Positions 1 to 6,912 of a stretch of DNA of 64,000 bases are shown here, piece by piece. The stretch is taken from the NCBI GenBank assembly GCA_026126165.1, contig JAHCJR010000005.1, positions 1 through 64,000 on the forward strand, given 5' to 3'. Below the pieces are notes generated by a model. The model saw nothing but the letters and a program-made list of their open reading frames with translations, searched no databases and was not told where the DNA came from. The stretch's first letter is position 1; each line of letters starts with the position of its first letter. The position numbers and the translations under genes are program-made. The stretch is from Alphaproteobacteria bacterium (GTDB taxonomy: Bacteria; Pseudomonadota; Alphaproteobacteria; Ferrovibrionales; Ferrovibrionaceae).

Positions 1-157
1 AGGCGGCGCCATGGGCGGCGACGAGCGGCCCCGCAAGCTCCGCCCCGCCGCCAAACAGCAACACGGCGAGAAGGGGCAGGCTCGCAAGGACGAACTGATC
101 GCCTGCCTGGGCGCCGCCTGCGGCCAGCGCCAGGATCGTGACATGCCGCTGTGACAT
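1..157 (-). CDS. MFS-type transporter, N-terminal fragment (runs off the window)
   Basis: An open frame starts at the ATG at 157 on the minus strand and leaves the window after about 52 codons. The visible protein starts MSQRHVTILALAAGGAQAGD and continues with alternating hydrophobic and glycine/alanine-rich stretches, as in the first helix of a major facilitator superfamily exporter. It is divergent from the marR gene at 381, a common arrangement for an efflux gene and its MarR repressor. Too little is present to name a substrate; another membrane protein family is possible. Confidence 0.5.
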   Translation of the reverse strand, partial: MSQRHVTILALAAGGAQAGDQFVLASLPLLAVLLFGGGAELAGPLVAAHGAA

Positions 158-350
158 CGTGCCTCGCTGCAAAACCTGGAAGCCGGCGCAGACTGGCATT
201 GCGCCCGGCCCGCCGCCGTCCGGATCTTGCGGGTGAAATCGGGGGTGAACCGTTGGCGCGAGTTCGGGCGGCGGGCGCGCCAACCATGCGTTCTGTCCCG
301 GAATGCAACAGGCCGGATGACGCGGGGCGGCGACTCGCCTAGTGTATGCC

Positions 351-369
351 TACCAACATTCCGTGGGTA
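351..369. promoter_or_regulatory. Imperfect inverted repeat, possible MarR operator
   Basis: TACCAAC and GTGGGTA form a 7-bp arm pair with six of seven positions complementary, separated by ATTCC. The repeat lies between the divergent transporter fragment and marR, just before the preferred marR start. A GTATGCC heptamer also occurs twice, at 345 and 366. MarR proteins often bind such near-palindromes in the shared promoter. The site is inferred from symmetry and position only. Confidence 0.3.
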
Positions 370-380
370 TGCCGGCAGCA

Positions 381-851
381 ATGACGCAGCATGCAAGCGA
401 CAGGGAGCGCCCGAAAGTTCGAGCCGCGTCCGCATTGCTGGAGTTGATCGATCAGTTCTCGCGCCTGCTGTCCAGCCAGTCCTTCGCCTTCGGGCTCAAT
501 CCCACGCAATGGGCGGCGCTGCGCTATATCGCCGGCGCGAACGAGGAGGCGCGCACCGTCGGGGCATTTGCCCGGCACAACCTGACGACGCCGAGCAGCG
601 CCTCGCAGACCCTGGGTTCGCTCGAACAGCGGGGCTTCATCCGCAAGGTGCCCTCCGAGGTCGATGCGCGCCGGCGCGTGCTCGAACTCACGTCGAAGGG
701 TAGTCGCGCGCTGCTCGACGACCCGATGGCCAAGCTCGCGCAGCATCTGGCCGAGCTGTCCGACGAGCAGCTTTTCGCCGGTGCCGAGGTCATGGAATTG
801 CTGCTGCGCAACCTGCTGCGCCGTCTGCCGGCGGAGGGCGAAAAGCCCTAG
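381..851 (+). CDS. MarR family transcriptional regulator
   Basis: The protein has about 156 residues, normal for MarR dimers. It shows a helical N-terminus, a winged helix-turn-helix around TVGAFARHNLTTPSSASQTL, a wing around DARRRVLELTSKG, and a C-terminal dimerisation helix rich in leucine. Such proteins repress nearby efflux or detoxification genes and release DNA when they bind small phenolic or oxidising ligands. In-frame starts also exist at 342 (GTG) and 369 (ATG). 381 is preferred because the inverted repeat at 351-369 would otherwise lie in coding sequence, but no start has a strong ribosome binding site. The divergent transporter fragment is the likely target. Confidence 0.8.
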   Translation: MTQHASDRERPKVRAASALLELIDQFSRLLSSQSFAFGLNPTQWAALRYIAGANEEARTVGAFARHNLTTPSSASQTLGSLEQRGFIRKVPSEVDARRRVLELTSKGSRALLDDPMAKLAQHLAELSDEQLFAGAEVMELLLRNLLRRLPAEGEKP

Positions 852-913
852 CCGGGATCGGCTGGGCCGGCATGTCGCGGACGCTCTTCCGTCCATGACG
901 GACATTACGGGGA

Positions 914-941
914 TTGACTTCGGTCGGTCGACCGATATAAT
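914..941 (+). promoter_or_regulatory. Sigma-70-type promoter of the mddA-like gene
   Basis: TTGACT at 914-919 and TATAAT at 936-941 are separated by 16 bp, close to consensus and unusual in this GC-rich window. A 12-bp palindrome fills most of the spacer. The promoter points toward the methyltransferase gene at 1043. Confidence 0.75.
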
Positions 942-966
942 CTCTCGCAAGTTAGGTCGGCCGACC
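924..966. promoter_or_regulatory. Two 12-bp palindromic operators, probably for the downstream TetR
   Basis: TCGGTCGACCGA at 924-935 and GGTCGGCCGACC at 955-966 are perfect palindromes sharing a GGTCG/CGACC core, with centres 31 bp apart. The first sits between the -35 and -10 boxes and the second just downstream of the -10. Occupancy would block polymerase. The nearest candidate binder is the TetR protein encoded at 1936-2550. The palindromes are seen; the binder is inferred. Confidence 0.65.
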
Positions 967-1042
967 GAATGAAACAGGGGAATCACCGAACCGGATCCGC
1001 GCATCCGGATGTCCGACGCAAACCTGACAGGGGAGTACTGCC

Positions 1043-1825
1043 ATGTCTGGGTCAGTCGCCGTTCTCTATGGGTTGGTCGCATATGGGATCTTCCTCGGAA
1101 CCTTCCTCTACGCCGTGGCCTTCGTCGGCAACCTGCCCGTGCCAAAGACCATCGACGGCGGCGAAGCCGGTCCGCTGGGCGCCGCCATTGCCGTGAACGT
1201 GCTGCTGCTCGGTCTCTTTGCCGTTCAGCACAGCGTCATGGCCCGGCCGGCGTTCAAGCGCTGGTGGACGCGCTTCGTGCCCGCTCCGGTCGAACGCTCG
1301 ACCTATGTGCTGTTTGCCAGCCTCGCGCTGCTGCTGCTCTATTGGCAGTGGCGGCCCATGCCGCAGCCGGTCTGGACGGTGAGCCATCCGCTCGGCGTGC
1401 TCCTCCTGCAGGTGGCCTTCTGGACGGGCTGGGCACTGGTTCTCGTCAGCACGTTCCTGATCAGTCACTTCGAACTGTTCGGCCTGCGCCAGGTCTTCGC
1501 CCGACTGACCGGCCGAGCGCTGCCGCCGCCGGCCTTCAGGACGCCGCTCTTCTACCGGCGCGTCCGGCACCCGATCTATCTCGGCTTCCTGCTGGCATTC
1601 TGGGCCGCGCCGACCATGAGCATGGGTCACCTCCTTTTCGCGGTCGCGACCACGGGATACATCCTGATCGGCATCCAACTCGAGGAACGCGACCTGATCG
1701 CGCTGTTTGGCGATCAGTATCGCCAGTATCGTCGGCAGGTCTCGATGCTCATCCCGCTGCCGCGCGGAAGGATGGCCGACCCGCCGGCGCCCGAGCTGCG
1801 CGCGCAGGATTCCCGGCATCGCTGA
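1043..1825 (+). CDS. MddA-like membrane S-methyltransferase (NnrU/ICMT-type fold)
   Basis: This 260-residue integral membrane protein has several hydrophobic spans and a C-terminal SAM-binding region typical of isoprenylcysteine methyltransferase-like enzymes: a [10 protein letters not shown] block (about residue 175), then an [19 protein letters not shown] block. This spacing and wording match the MddA group, which methylates methanethiol to dimethyl sulfide, better than NnrU. An ATG at 1043 follows AGGGGAG. The gene lies behind a strong promoter with two TetR-type operators and upstream of tetR, so it looks inducible. Substrate is inferred from family resemblance; another small thiol is possible. 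Confidence 0.65.
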   Translation: MSGSVAVLYGLVAYGIFLGTFLYAVAFVGNLPVPKTIDGGEAGPLGAAIAVNVLLLGLFAVQHSVMARPAFKRWWTRFVPAPVERSTYVLFASLALLLLYWQWRPMPQPVWTVSHPLGVLLLQVAFWTGWALVLVSTFLISHFELFGLRQVFARLTGRALPPPAFRTPLFYRRVRHPIYLGFLLAFWAAPTMSMGHLLFAVATTGYILIGIQLEERDLIALFGDQYRQYRRQVSMLIPLPRGRMADPPAPELRAQDSRHR

Positions 1826-1935
1826 GCTGGCGTGCTTACCTCAACAGTCGCGCATCGCCTTGTCGGCCTCCCGGCATTCCGGGCAGGATGCAGGCGCGCA
1901 AGCGCGGCCTGGCGAAGACAGGAAGAGGAAACCTG

Positions 1936-2550
1936 ATGGCAGAGGCCCCGGCCAGGAGAACCGAAACCAGCACCACGCTGCTCGATGCGGCGCAGAAGGT
2001 GCTGCGACAAAATGGTTATGCCGGTCTTTCGACCCGCGACGTGGCCGCCGCGGCCGGCGTGCCGTTGAGCCAGATCCACTACCATTTCGGCTCCAAGCTC
2101 GGGCTGGTGCTGGCCCTGTTCGAATATCTCAATGCCAGGCTCCTCGACCGCCAGAATGCACTCTTCCGCGACCCGGAACTCAAACTCTCGGAACAGTGGG
2201 ACCGCGCCTGCGACTATCTCGACGACGACATCGCATCCGGCTATGTGCGCGTGCTGCAGGAGCTGATCGCCGCAAGCTGGACCGACGCCGAGGTGGCAAC
2301 GGTCACGAGGGCCGGCATCAAAGGCTGGATCGACCTGATCACGGAACTGGTGCGGAGGGCCGAACGCGAGTTCGGCGGCCTTGGCCCGTTCACGGCGGAG
2401 GAAGTTGCCGCGCTGATTGCCAACCTGTTCATCGGCGCGGAAAGCCAGTTTCTGCTCGGCCTCGAGAAGAAGGACGTTCCGGTGCGACAGGCCCTGCGCC
2501 GCGTCGGCGATCTCATTCGCGTCGCGGAAAGCGCCTCGCGGCAGAGGTGA
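1936..2550 (+). CDS. TetR/AcrR family transcriptional regulator
   Basis: The protein has 204 residues. An N-terminal helix-turn-helix spans about residues 15-60 (LLDAAQKVLRQNGYAGLSTR, then AAGVPLSQIHYHFGSKLGL), with the canonical YHFGSK segment that follows the recognition helix. The rest is an all-helical ligand-binding and dimerisation domain with no recognised signature. ATG 1936 is preceded by GGAAGAGGAAACCTG, a usable ribosome binding site. The two palindromes in the mddA-like promoter are the likely operators, and the gene may be co-transcribed with that gene (110-nt gap). The next gene starts 4 nt after its stop. Confidence 0.88.
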   Translation: MAEAPARRTETSTTLLDAAQKVLRQNGYAGLSTRDVAAAAGVPLSQIHYHFGSKLGLVLALFEYLNARLLDRQNALFRDPELKLSEQWDRACDYLDDDIASGYVRVLQELIAASWTDAEVATVTRAGIKGWIDLITELVRRAEREFGGLGPFTAEEVAALIANLFIGAESQFLLGLEKKDVPVRQALRRVGDLIRVAESASRQR

Positions 2551-2554
2551 CGCC

Positions 2555-4663
2555 ATGCGCGCCAGAGCGCCCGACCGGGAAGGAACCGTATTGCGCGATG
2601 GCGTGCGCCTCTTCTACGAGGTTCATGGCAGCGGCCCCGAGACCATGGTGTTCCTGCCGCCCTGGAGCATCGTCCATTCCCGTATCTACAAGGCGCAGAT
2701 ACCCTATTTCAGCGAACGTTTCCGCTGCATCGTCTTCGATCCGCGCGGCAATGGCAGGTCCGATCGCCCGGACGATCCACGGGCATACACGCTCGATCAC
2801 TCCGTCGCCGATGCGCTCGCCATCATGGATGCCGTGGCGGTCGAAAAGGCGATCCTGATCGGCCTGTCCCTCGGCGGCTTGCACGCCTGCGTGATTGCTG
2901 CCTACCATCCGCAGCGGGTCAAGGCGGCAATACTCATCGGGACGGTAGCCACGGTCGGTCCGGGTCATCCGCGCACGACGGCGCAGAACTTCCTGGCCAA
3001 GCGCGAGCGCTACGAAGGATGGGACAAGTTCAACCGGGACTACTGGCTGACCAACTATCCCGACTTTGCCGAGCATTTCATAACGAACATCTTCACCGAA
3101 CCCCACTCGACCCGGCAGATCGAGGAGGGCCTGGAATGGGCGGCAGGCACGAGCGGTGCCACGCTCGCAAGGACCGTGGAAGCGCGCGCCATTCCGCCTG
3201 CGTTCGATGTCGGCGAGGGGATGTATCGCAGGATCGGTTGCCCGCTGCTATTGATCCATGGCGATAACGACCAGATCCAGCCCCACGAGCGCGCGCGCCT
3301 GCTGGCCGAACTGACCGGCGCGGAGTTCGTCACCATCCCCGGCGGCGGCCACGCGCCGAACAGCCGCTTCCCGGCCAAATGCAACGCGCTGATCGTCGAT
3401 TTTCTCGACCGCAGGCTGGGCATCGCGGCACCGTCGAGAAGGCGGACGCCTCGGGCGGCCAGAGTCAGGAAGGTGCTCTATCTCTCCTCGCCGATCGGCC
3501 TTGGCCATGGCCGCCGCGACATTGCCATCGCGCAGGAGTTGCGCAGGCTCCATCCGGACCTGAAGGTCGACTGGCTGGCACAGGATCCGGTGACGCGGCT
3601 GCTCGCCGCCCATGGCGAGCGGATACATCCGCTCAGTGCCAGGCTGGCCAGCGAATCGCGCCACATCGAACTCGAGGCCGGCGCGCACGAGCTGAATGCC
3701 TTTCAGGCCATACGCCGCATGGACGAGATCCTGATCGCCAATTTCATGATCTTCCAGGATGCGGTCGACGAGGGCGGCTACGATCTGGTGATCGCGGACG
3801 AAGCCTGGGACATCGATCACTACTGGCACGAGCATCCGGAACTCAAGAAGGCGAAGCTTGCCTGGTTCACCGATTTCGTCGGCTTCGTGCCGATGCCGGA
3901 GAACGGCGAGCGCGAGGCATTCCTTACCGCCGACTACAATGCCGAGATGATCGGGCATGTGGAGCGCCATCCCGGGGTGCGCGACCGCGCCATCTTCGTC
4001 GGCGAGCCCGACGATATCGTGCCGCTGTCCTTCGGCAGCGGGCTGCCTGCCATGCGCGACTGGATTCCAAGGCATTTCGACTTTTCGGGCTATGTCATCG
4101 GCGAGCATCCAAGGACTTTTGGCAGTCGCGCGGAACTGCGCCATCGTCTTGGCTATCGCGCCGACGAGCGCGTTTGCATCGTCACGGTCGGTGGCTCCGG
4201 CGTGGGCGCGCACCTGATCGGGCGGGTGCTGGAGAGCTTCCCGATGGTCCGTGCCCGATTGCCCGATCTGCGCATGGTCCTGGTCACCGGGCCGCGCATC
4301 GACCCGGCATCGATCGCGGCGCCGGCCGGTGTCGAGATGCGTCACTTCGTGCCGGACCTCGACCGCCATCTCGCGGCCTGCGACCTCGCTCTCGTGCAGG
4401 GCGGCCTTACCACATGCATGGAACTGACCGCGGCGGGAACACCGTTTCTCTATTTCCCGCTGAGGAATCATTTCGAGCAGAACTTTCACGTGGCCCACCG
4501 TCTCGAGCGCTATCGCGCGGGACGGCGGATGGACTACGCGACCTCGACGCCCGAACAGATCGCGGAGGCCATGGTCGCGGCCTTGCAGGCGCCACCGCAA
4601 TTCAGGCCGGTCGAGGCGGACGGCGCGGCGCGGGCCGCGCGCATGCTGGCGGAACTGCTCTGA
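2555..4663 (+). CDS. Fusion protein: alpha/beta hydrolase plus MurG/UGT-like glycosyltransferase
   Basis: One uninterrupted frame encodes 702 residues. Residues 1-290 form an alpha/beta hydrolase: nucleophile Ser105 in GLSLG, an acidic residue in GDND (237-239) and His266 in GGGHAPN give a full triad. A short basic linker (about 292-305) leads into a GT-B type glycosyltransferase that starts with the Rossmann segment VLYLSSPIGLGHGRRD and has a C-terminal nucleotide-sugar region containing QGGLTTCMELTAAGTPF, as in MurG and macrolide or sterol glucosyltransferases. Start ATG 2555 lies 4 nt after tetR. The fusion suggests coupled hydrolysis and glycosylation of one acceptor, possibly an ester or lactone; the substrate is not evident. 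No frameshift is seen, so the fusion looks native. Confidence 0.75.
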   Translation: MRARAPDREGTVLRDGVRLFYEVHGSGPETMVFLPPWSIVHSRIYKAQIPYFSERFRCIVFDPRGNGRSDRPDDPRAYTLDHSVADALAIMDAVAVEKAILIGLSLGGLHACVIAAYHPQRVKAAILIGTVATVGPGHPRTTAQNFLAKRERYEGWDKFNRDYWLTNYPDFAEHFITNIFTEPHSTRQIEEGLEWAAGTSGATLARTVEARAIPPAFDVGEGMYRRIGCPLLLIHGDNDQIQPHERARLLAELTGAEFVTIPGGGHAPNSRFPAKCNALIVDFLDRRLGIAAPSRRRTPRAARVRKVLYLSSPIGLGHGRRDIAIAQELRRLHPDLKVDWLAQDPVTRLLAAHGERIHPLSARLASESRHIELEAGAHELNAFQAIRRMDEILIANFMIFQDAVDEGGYDLVIADEAWDIDHYWHEHPELKKAKLAWFTDFVGFVPMPENGEREAFLTADYNAEMIGHVERHPGVRDRAIFVGEPDDIVPLSFGSGLPAMRDWIPRHFDFSGYVIGEHPRTFGSRAELRHRLGYRADERVCIVTVGGSGVGAHLIGRVLESFPMVRARLPDLRMVLVTGPRIDPASIAAPAGVEMRHFVPDLDRHLAACDLALVQGGLTTCMELTAAGTPFLYFPLRNHFEQNFHVAHRLERYRAGRRMDYATSTPEQIAEAMVAALQAPPQFRPVEADGAARAARMLAELL

Positions 4664-4691
4664 GAGTCGGTTGCCCGGCCGGGGCCTGACT

Positions 4692-5054
4692 TCAGGGCTC
4701 GATGGCCTTGATGAGGTCCCGGGGGCGGAAGGGCTTGTAAAGGGTGCGGTCCGCACCGAAGGCGCTGGAAAGCGTGAGCCCGATTTCCGCCGGGAGCTGG
4801 CGCGCGCCGCCGGACATGGCAACGATCCGCACCTTGCCGTCGAGCTGGCGCAGCCGCTTGATAAGTTCGACCCCGTCCATTCCGGGCATGACGAGATCGG
4901 TCACCACGACATCGAACGGCTCCCCGCCCGCGCCGGCCACGGCAATCGCATCCTCGGCATTCTGCATCGCCGTGACCATGTGCCCGGCTTCCTCCAGGCA
5001 CATCTTGACGAACTCGAGGATCTCGGCGGAATCGTCGATCACCAGCACGCGCAT
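4692..5054 (-). CDS. Single-domain response regulator (CheY-like)
   Basis: This 120-residue protein is one receiver domain: acidic pocket Asp7-Asp8 in VIDDS, phosphoacceptor Asp53 in VVTDLVMPGMDG, Ser81 in AMSGG and Lys107 in YKPF. There is no output domain. It is the first of three lone receivers in 2.2 kb. It probably relays phosphate from a hybrid kinase elsewhere or acts by protein contact. Its gene is convergent with the hydrolase-glycosyltransferase gene (28-nt gap), and its start faces an AT-rich intergenic region shared with the divergent PAS gene. Confidence 0.9.
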   Translation of the reverse strand: MRVLVIDDSAEILEFVKMCLEEAGHMVTAMQNAEDAIAVAGAGGEPFDVVVTDLVMPGMDGVELIKRLRQLDGKVRIVAMSGGARQLPAEIGLTLSSAFGADRTLYKPFRPRDLIKAIEP

Positions 5055-5344
5055 CCGGACCTGCCTGGATAAATCCCCGTCTGAGAAATCTTATACAGCC
5101 CTTCCGCTTTTTACTATTTATTTAAGTATCTAACATATAGTCTCCCCTGACGGCACGGAGCGTGCCGCTCGCCCGTACCCCCCGACGGGAAGCGGCTGCA
5201 AGGCGGCGAAGATCCTGGTCTTTGGTATGTCTCGCCGCCATCCGACCGATGGCCCCGTGGCGCGGTTCCCCCAAGCCGGCCACGGGGCCACTGCCGTTCG
5301 CAATCCGGGCGGCAACAGGCCGCCATCGGGGGAGGGATTTCGCC
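5055..5344. other. Divergent intergenic region with AT-rich promoter segment
   Basis: There is no convincing gene in these 290 bases. A markedly AT-rich stretch at about 5087-5141 (including TTTTTACTATTTATTTAAG) stands out from the GC-rich surroundings and probably holds promoters for both the receiver gene on the left and the PAS gene on the right. On the minus strand TGTATAAG at about 5090-5097 resembles an extended -10. No clear -35 partner or operator is visible. GGGGGAGGG just before 5345 is the ribosome binding site of the PAS gene. Confidence 0.4.
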
Positions 5345-6004
5345 ATGTCGCGGATCGGGGTCCAGGATTTGCTCGATGCGATGCCGGGCGTCAGCTATCT
5401 GGTGGATTGCCGTGCCCGCATCGTTGCGGTCGGCGCGAGCAACTGGCGGAAATTCGCCAACGACAATGACGGCGCGGCACTGGCCGACCCCGCGAGCGTG
5501 GTGGGCCGCGACCTTTTTTCCATGATCGATGGCGAGGATGTCCGGCAACGCTATGACGGGATGCTGAGGCGACTGCTCGCGGGCGAGACGTCGCCGCTGC
5601 GCTTCACCTATCGCTGCGATTCCGCCGTCACCCGGCGGCTGATGCTGATGTCGATGAGCGCTGTTTTCCGGCGCGGTCGGCCGGCAGGAGCGCTGTTCCA
5701 GTCGCTCACGCTCGACCAGACGACGCGGCCCGCACTCCCTCTGTTTGGTGCGGTCAATGTCCTCGACGCGTTGCAGGCGCAGCGCTCGTGGCCAATCGTG
5801 CGCGTCTGTTCGTTCTGCGCCAGGGTCCTCGCACCGGACGGGCAGGACTGGATCGACGCGGAGGACTATTACCGGGCCGGCGGAAGCTCCATGCGCATCC
5901 GCGTGAGCCACGGCATCTGTCCGGCCTGCGTGGCCGCCGGGCCGGCGGAGGCTAGTTTCCCGCGGTGGCGGTCGCCACCATCGCCAGCAGCGCATCCGGA
6001 GTGA
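5345..6004 (+). CDS. PAS-domain protein with CxxC...SHGICPxC tail
   Basis: The protein has 219 residues. Residues 1-125 look like a PAS sensor fold (LLDAMPGVSYLVDCRARIVA). The tail carries Cys155-x2-Cys158 (VCSFC) and Cys192-x2-Cys195 within SHGICPAC. This pairing, with a W and a Y between, is a recurring small motif at the ends of PAS, GAF and receiver proteins and probably binds metal; its role is not known to me. No kinase or other output domain is present. ATG 5345 follows GGGGGAGGG and is preferred to upstream starts. The last 53 bp overlap, tail to tail, the receiver gene at 5952-6338, so the final ~18 residues may be poorly constrained. Confidence 0.65.
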   Translation: MSRIGVQDLLDAMPGVSYLVDCRARIVAVGASNWRKFANDNDGAALADPASVVGRDLFSMIDGEDVRQRYDGMLRRLLAGETSPLRFTYRCDSAVTRRLMLMSMSAVFRRGRPAGALFQSLTLDQTTRPALPLFGAVNVLDALQAQRSWPIVRVCSFCARVLAPDGQDWIDAEDYYRAGGSSMRIRVSHGICPACVAAGPAEASFPRWRSPPSPAAHPE

Positions 6005-6338
6005 ATGGCTTGGCGAGCGCGTGGTTGGCGCCAAGTGCCTTGGCCGCGCTCAGGAAATCCAGATTGTGCGTCCGCCCGCCGCCCGATATGGCGATGATCG
6101 GCACGCTGGCGGAGAGCCGTCGCAATTCGAGGATCGTCTCGATCCCCTCGCGGCCGGGCATGATGATGTCCGTGATCACCAGATCGTAGCGCCCCGCCTG
6201 AAAGAGGCGCAGCGCGTCGTTGCCGTCGGAAGCCGGCGTCACTTCGTGACCGGCTTGCGCCAGCGCCGCCTCCATGGTCATGCGAACGAGATCGTCGTCG
6301 TCCACCACGAGAATCCTGAGCCTGGCTTCGTTCGCCAT
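5952..6338 (-). CDS. Single-domain response regulator
   Basis: The 128-residue protein is one receiver domain with acidic cluster Asp13-Asp16 (VVDDDD), phosphoacceptor Asp57 in VITDIIMPGREG, Ser85 in AISGGG and Lys110 in LAKPF. It has no output domain. The AISGGGR loop resembles AMSGGAR of the receiver at 4692-5054, so the two may be paralogues. A 29-nt gap separates it from the receiver gene upstream on the same strand (6368-6853), suggesting co-transcription. Its 3' end overlaps the convergent PAS gene. Confidence 0.9.
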   Translation of the reverse strand: MANEARLRILVVDDDDLVRMTMEAALAQAGHEVTPASDGNDALRLFQAGRYDLVITDIIMPGREGIETILELRRLSASVPIIAISGGGRTHNLDFLSAAKALGANHALAKPFTPDALLAMVATATAGN

Positions 6339-6367
6339 GCCACTTTCTCCCCCGTCTGCAAACCCTC

Positions 6368-6853
6368 TCATGCGGCGGCCAGTCGCAAGCTGCCCCCCTC
6401 TCGCAATAATGATGGGCGGGGCGGAGCAAAGCCAAGATCGAACTGACCGGGCGATGGTCGTCCGCCCGGGCCGGATGCCTGATCCGCCAGCGCCGCCGTC
6501 ACTGCGCCGAGCAGGCAACTCCGCTCGAAAGGCTTGCGCAGCGTTCCCGCCGCGCCGAGGGCATGGGCGGTCGCGAGAAAGCTCCCGCGCGAGATCGCCA
6601 GCAGCCGGAGGCCGAGCCGGTCCGCCCGCAGCGTGATGAGCAGGCCAAGGCCGTTGCTCCGCGCGGGGTCCAGATCGGCGATGGCGAGATCGAAGCAGCA
6701 ATCGGCAAGGGCCGCGCCGGCCTCGGCGAGCGAGCCTGCGGTGGCGACGCGGCAGCCCGCCGCCGCGAGCCATGCCGAGTACTTCGCCCGCTCCGCCGGA
6801 TCGCCCTCAAGCAGAAGAATTCGCGCGCCGGTGCGCGTCGTCGTCGGATACAT
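6368..6853 (-). CDS. Divergent single-domain response regulator with C-terminal extension
   Basis: The protein has 161 residues. The receiver spans about 10-125, with a reduced acidic pocket (Glu16, Asp18), likely phosphoacceptor Asp60 in AIADLD, Ser89 in AISRG and Lys107 in LRKPF. The segment after the acceptor lacks the usual MPG. The last ~35 residues are proline and glycine rich and look disordered. It is probably the first gene of a two-gene unit with the receiver at 5952. It lies downstream of the EAL-protein gene (59-nt gap, same strand), so the three may form one signalling operon. Confidence 0.75.
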   Translation of the reverse strand: MYPTTTRTGARILLLEGDPAERAKYSAWLAAAGCRVATAGSLAEAGAALADCCFDLAIADLDPARSNGLGLLITLRADRLGLRLLAISRGSFLATAHALGAAGTLRKPFERSCLLGAVTAALADQASGPGGRPSPGQFDLGFAPPRPSLLREGGSLRLAAA

Positions 6854-6912
6854 GGATCACCTGATTGGTCAGGGTTGGATCGGCCAGCGGGCGGAGCCTA
6901 GCAGAGTTTAAG

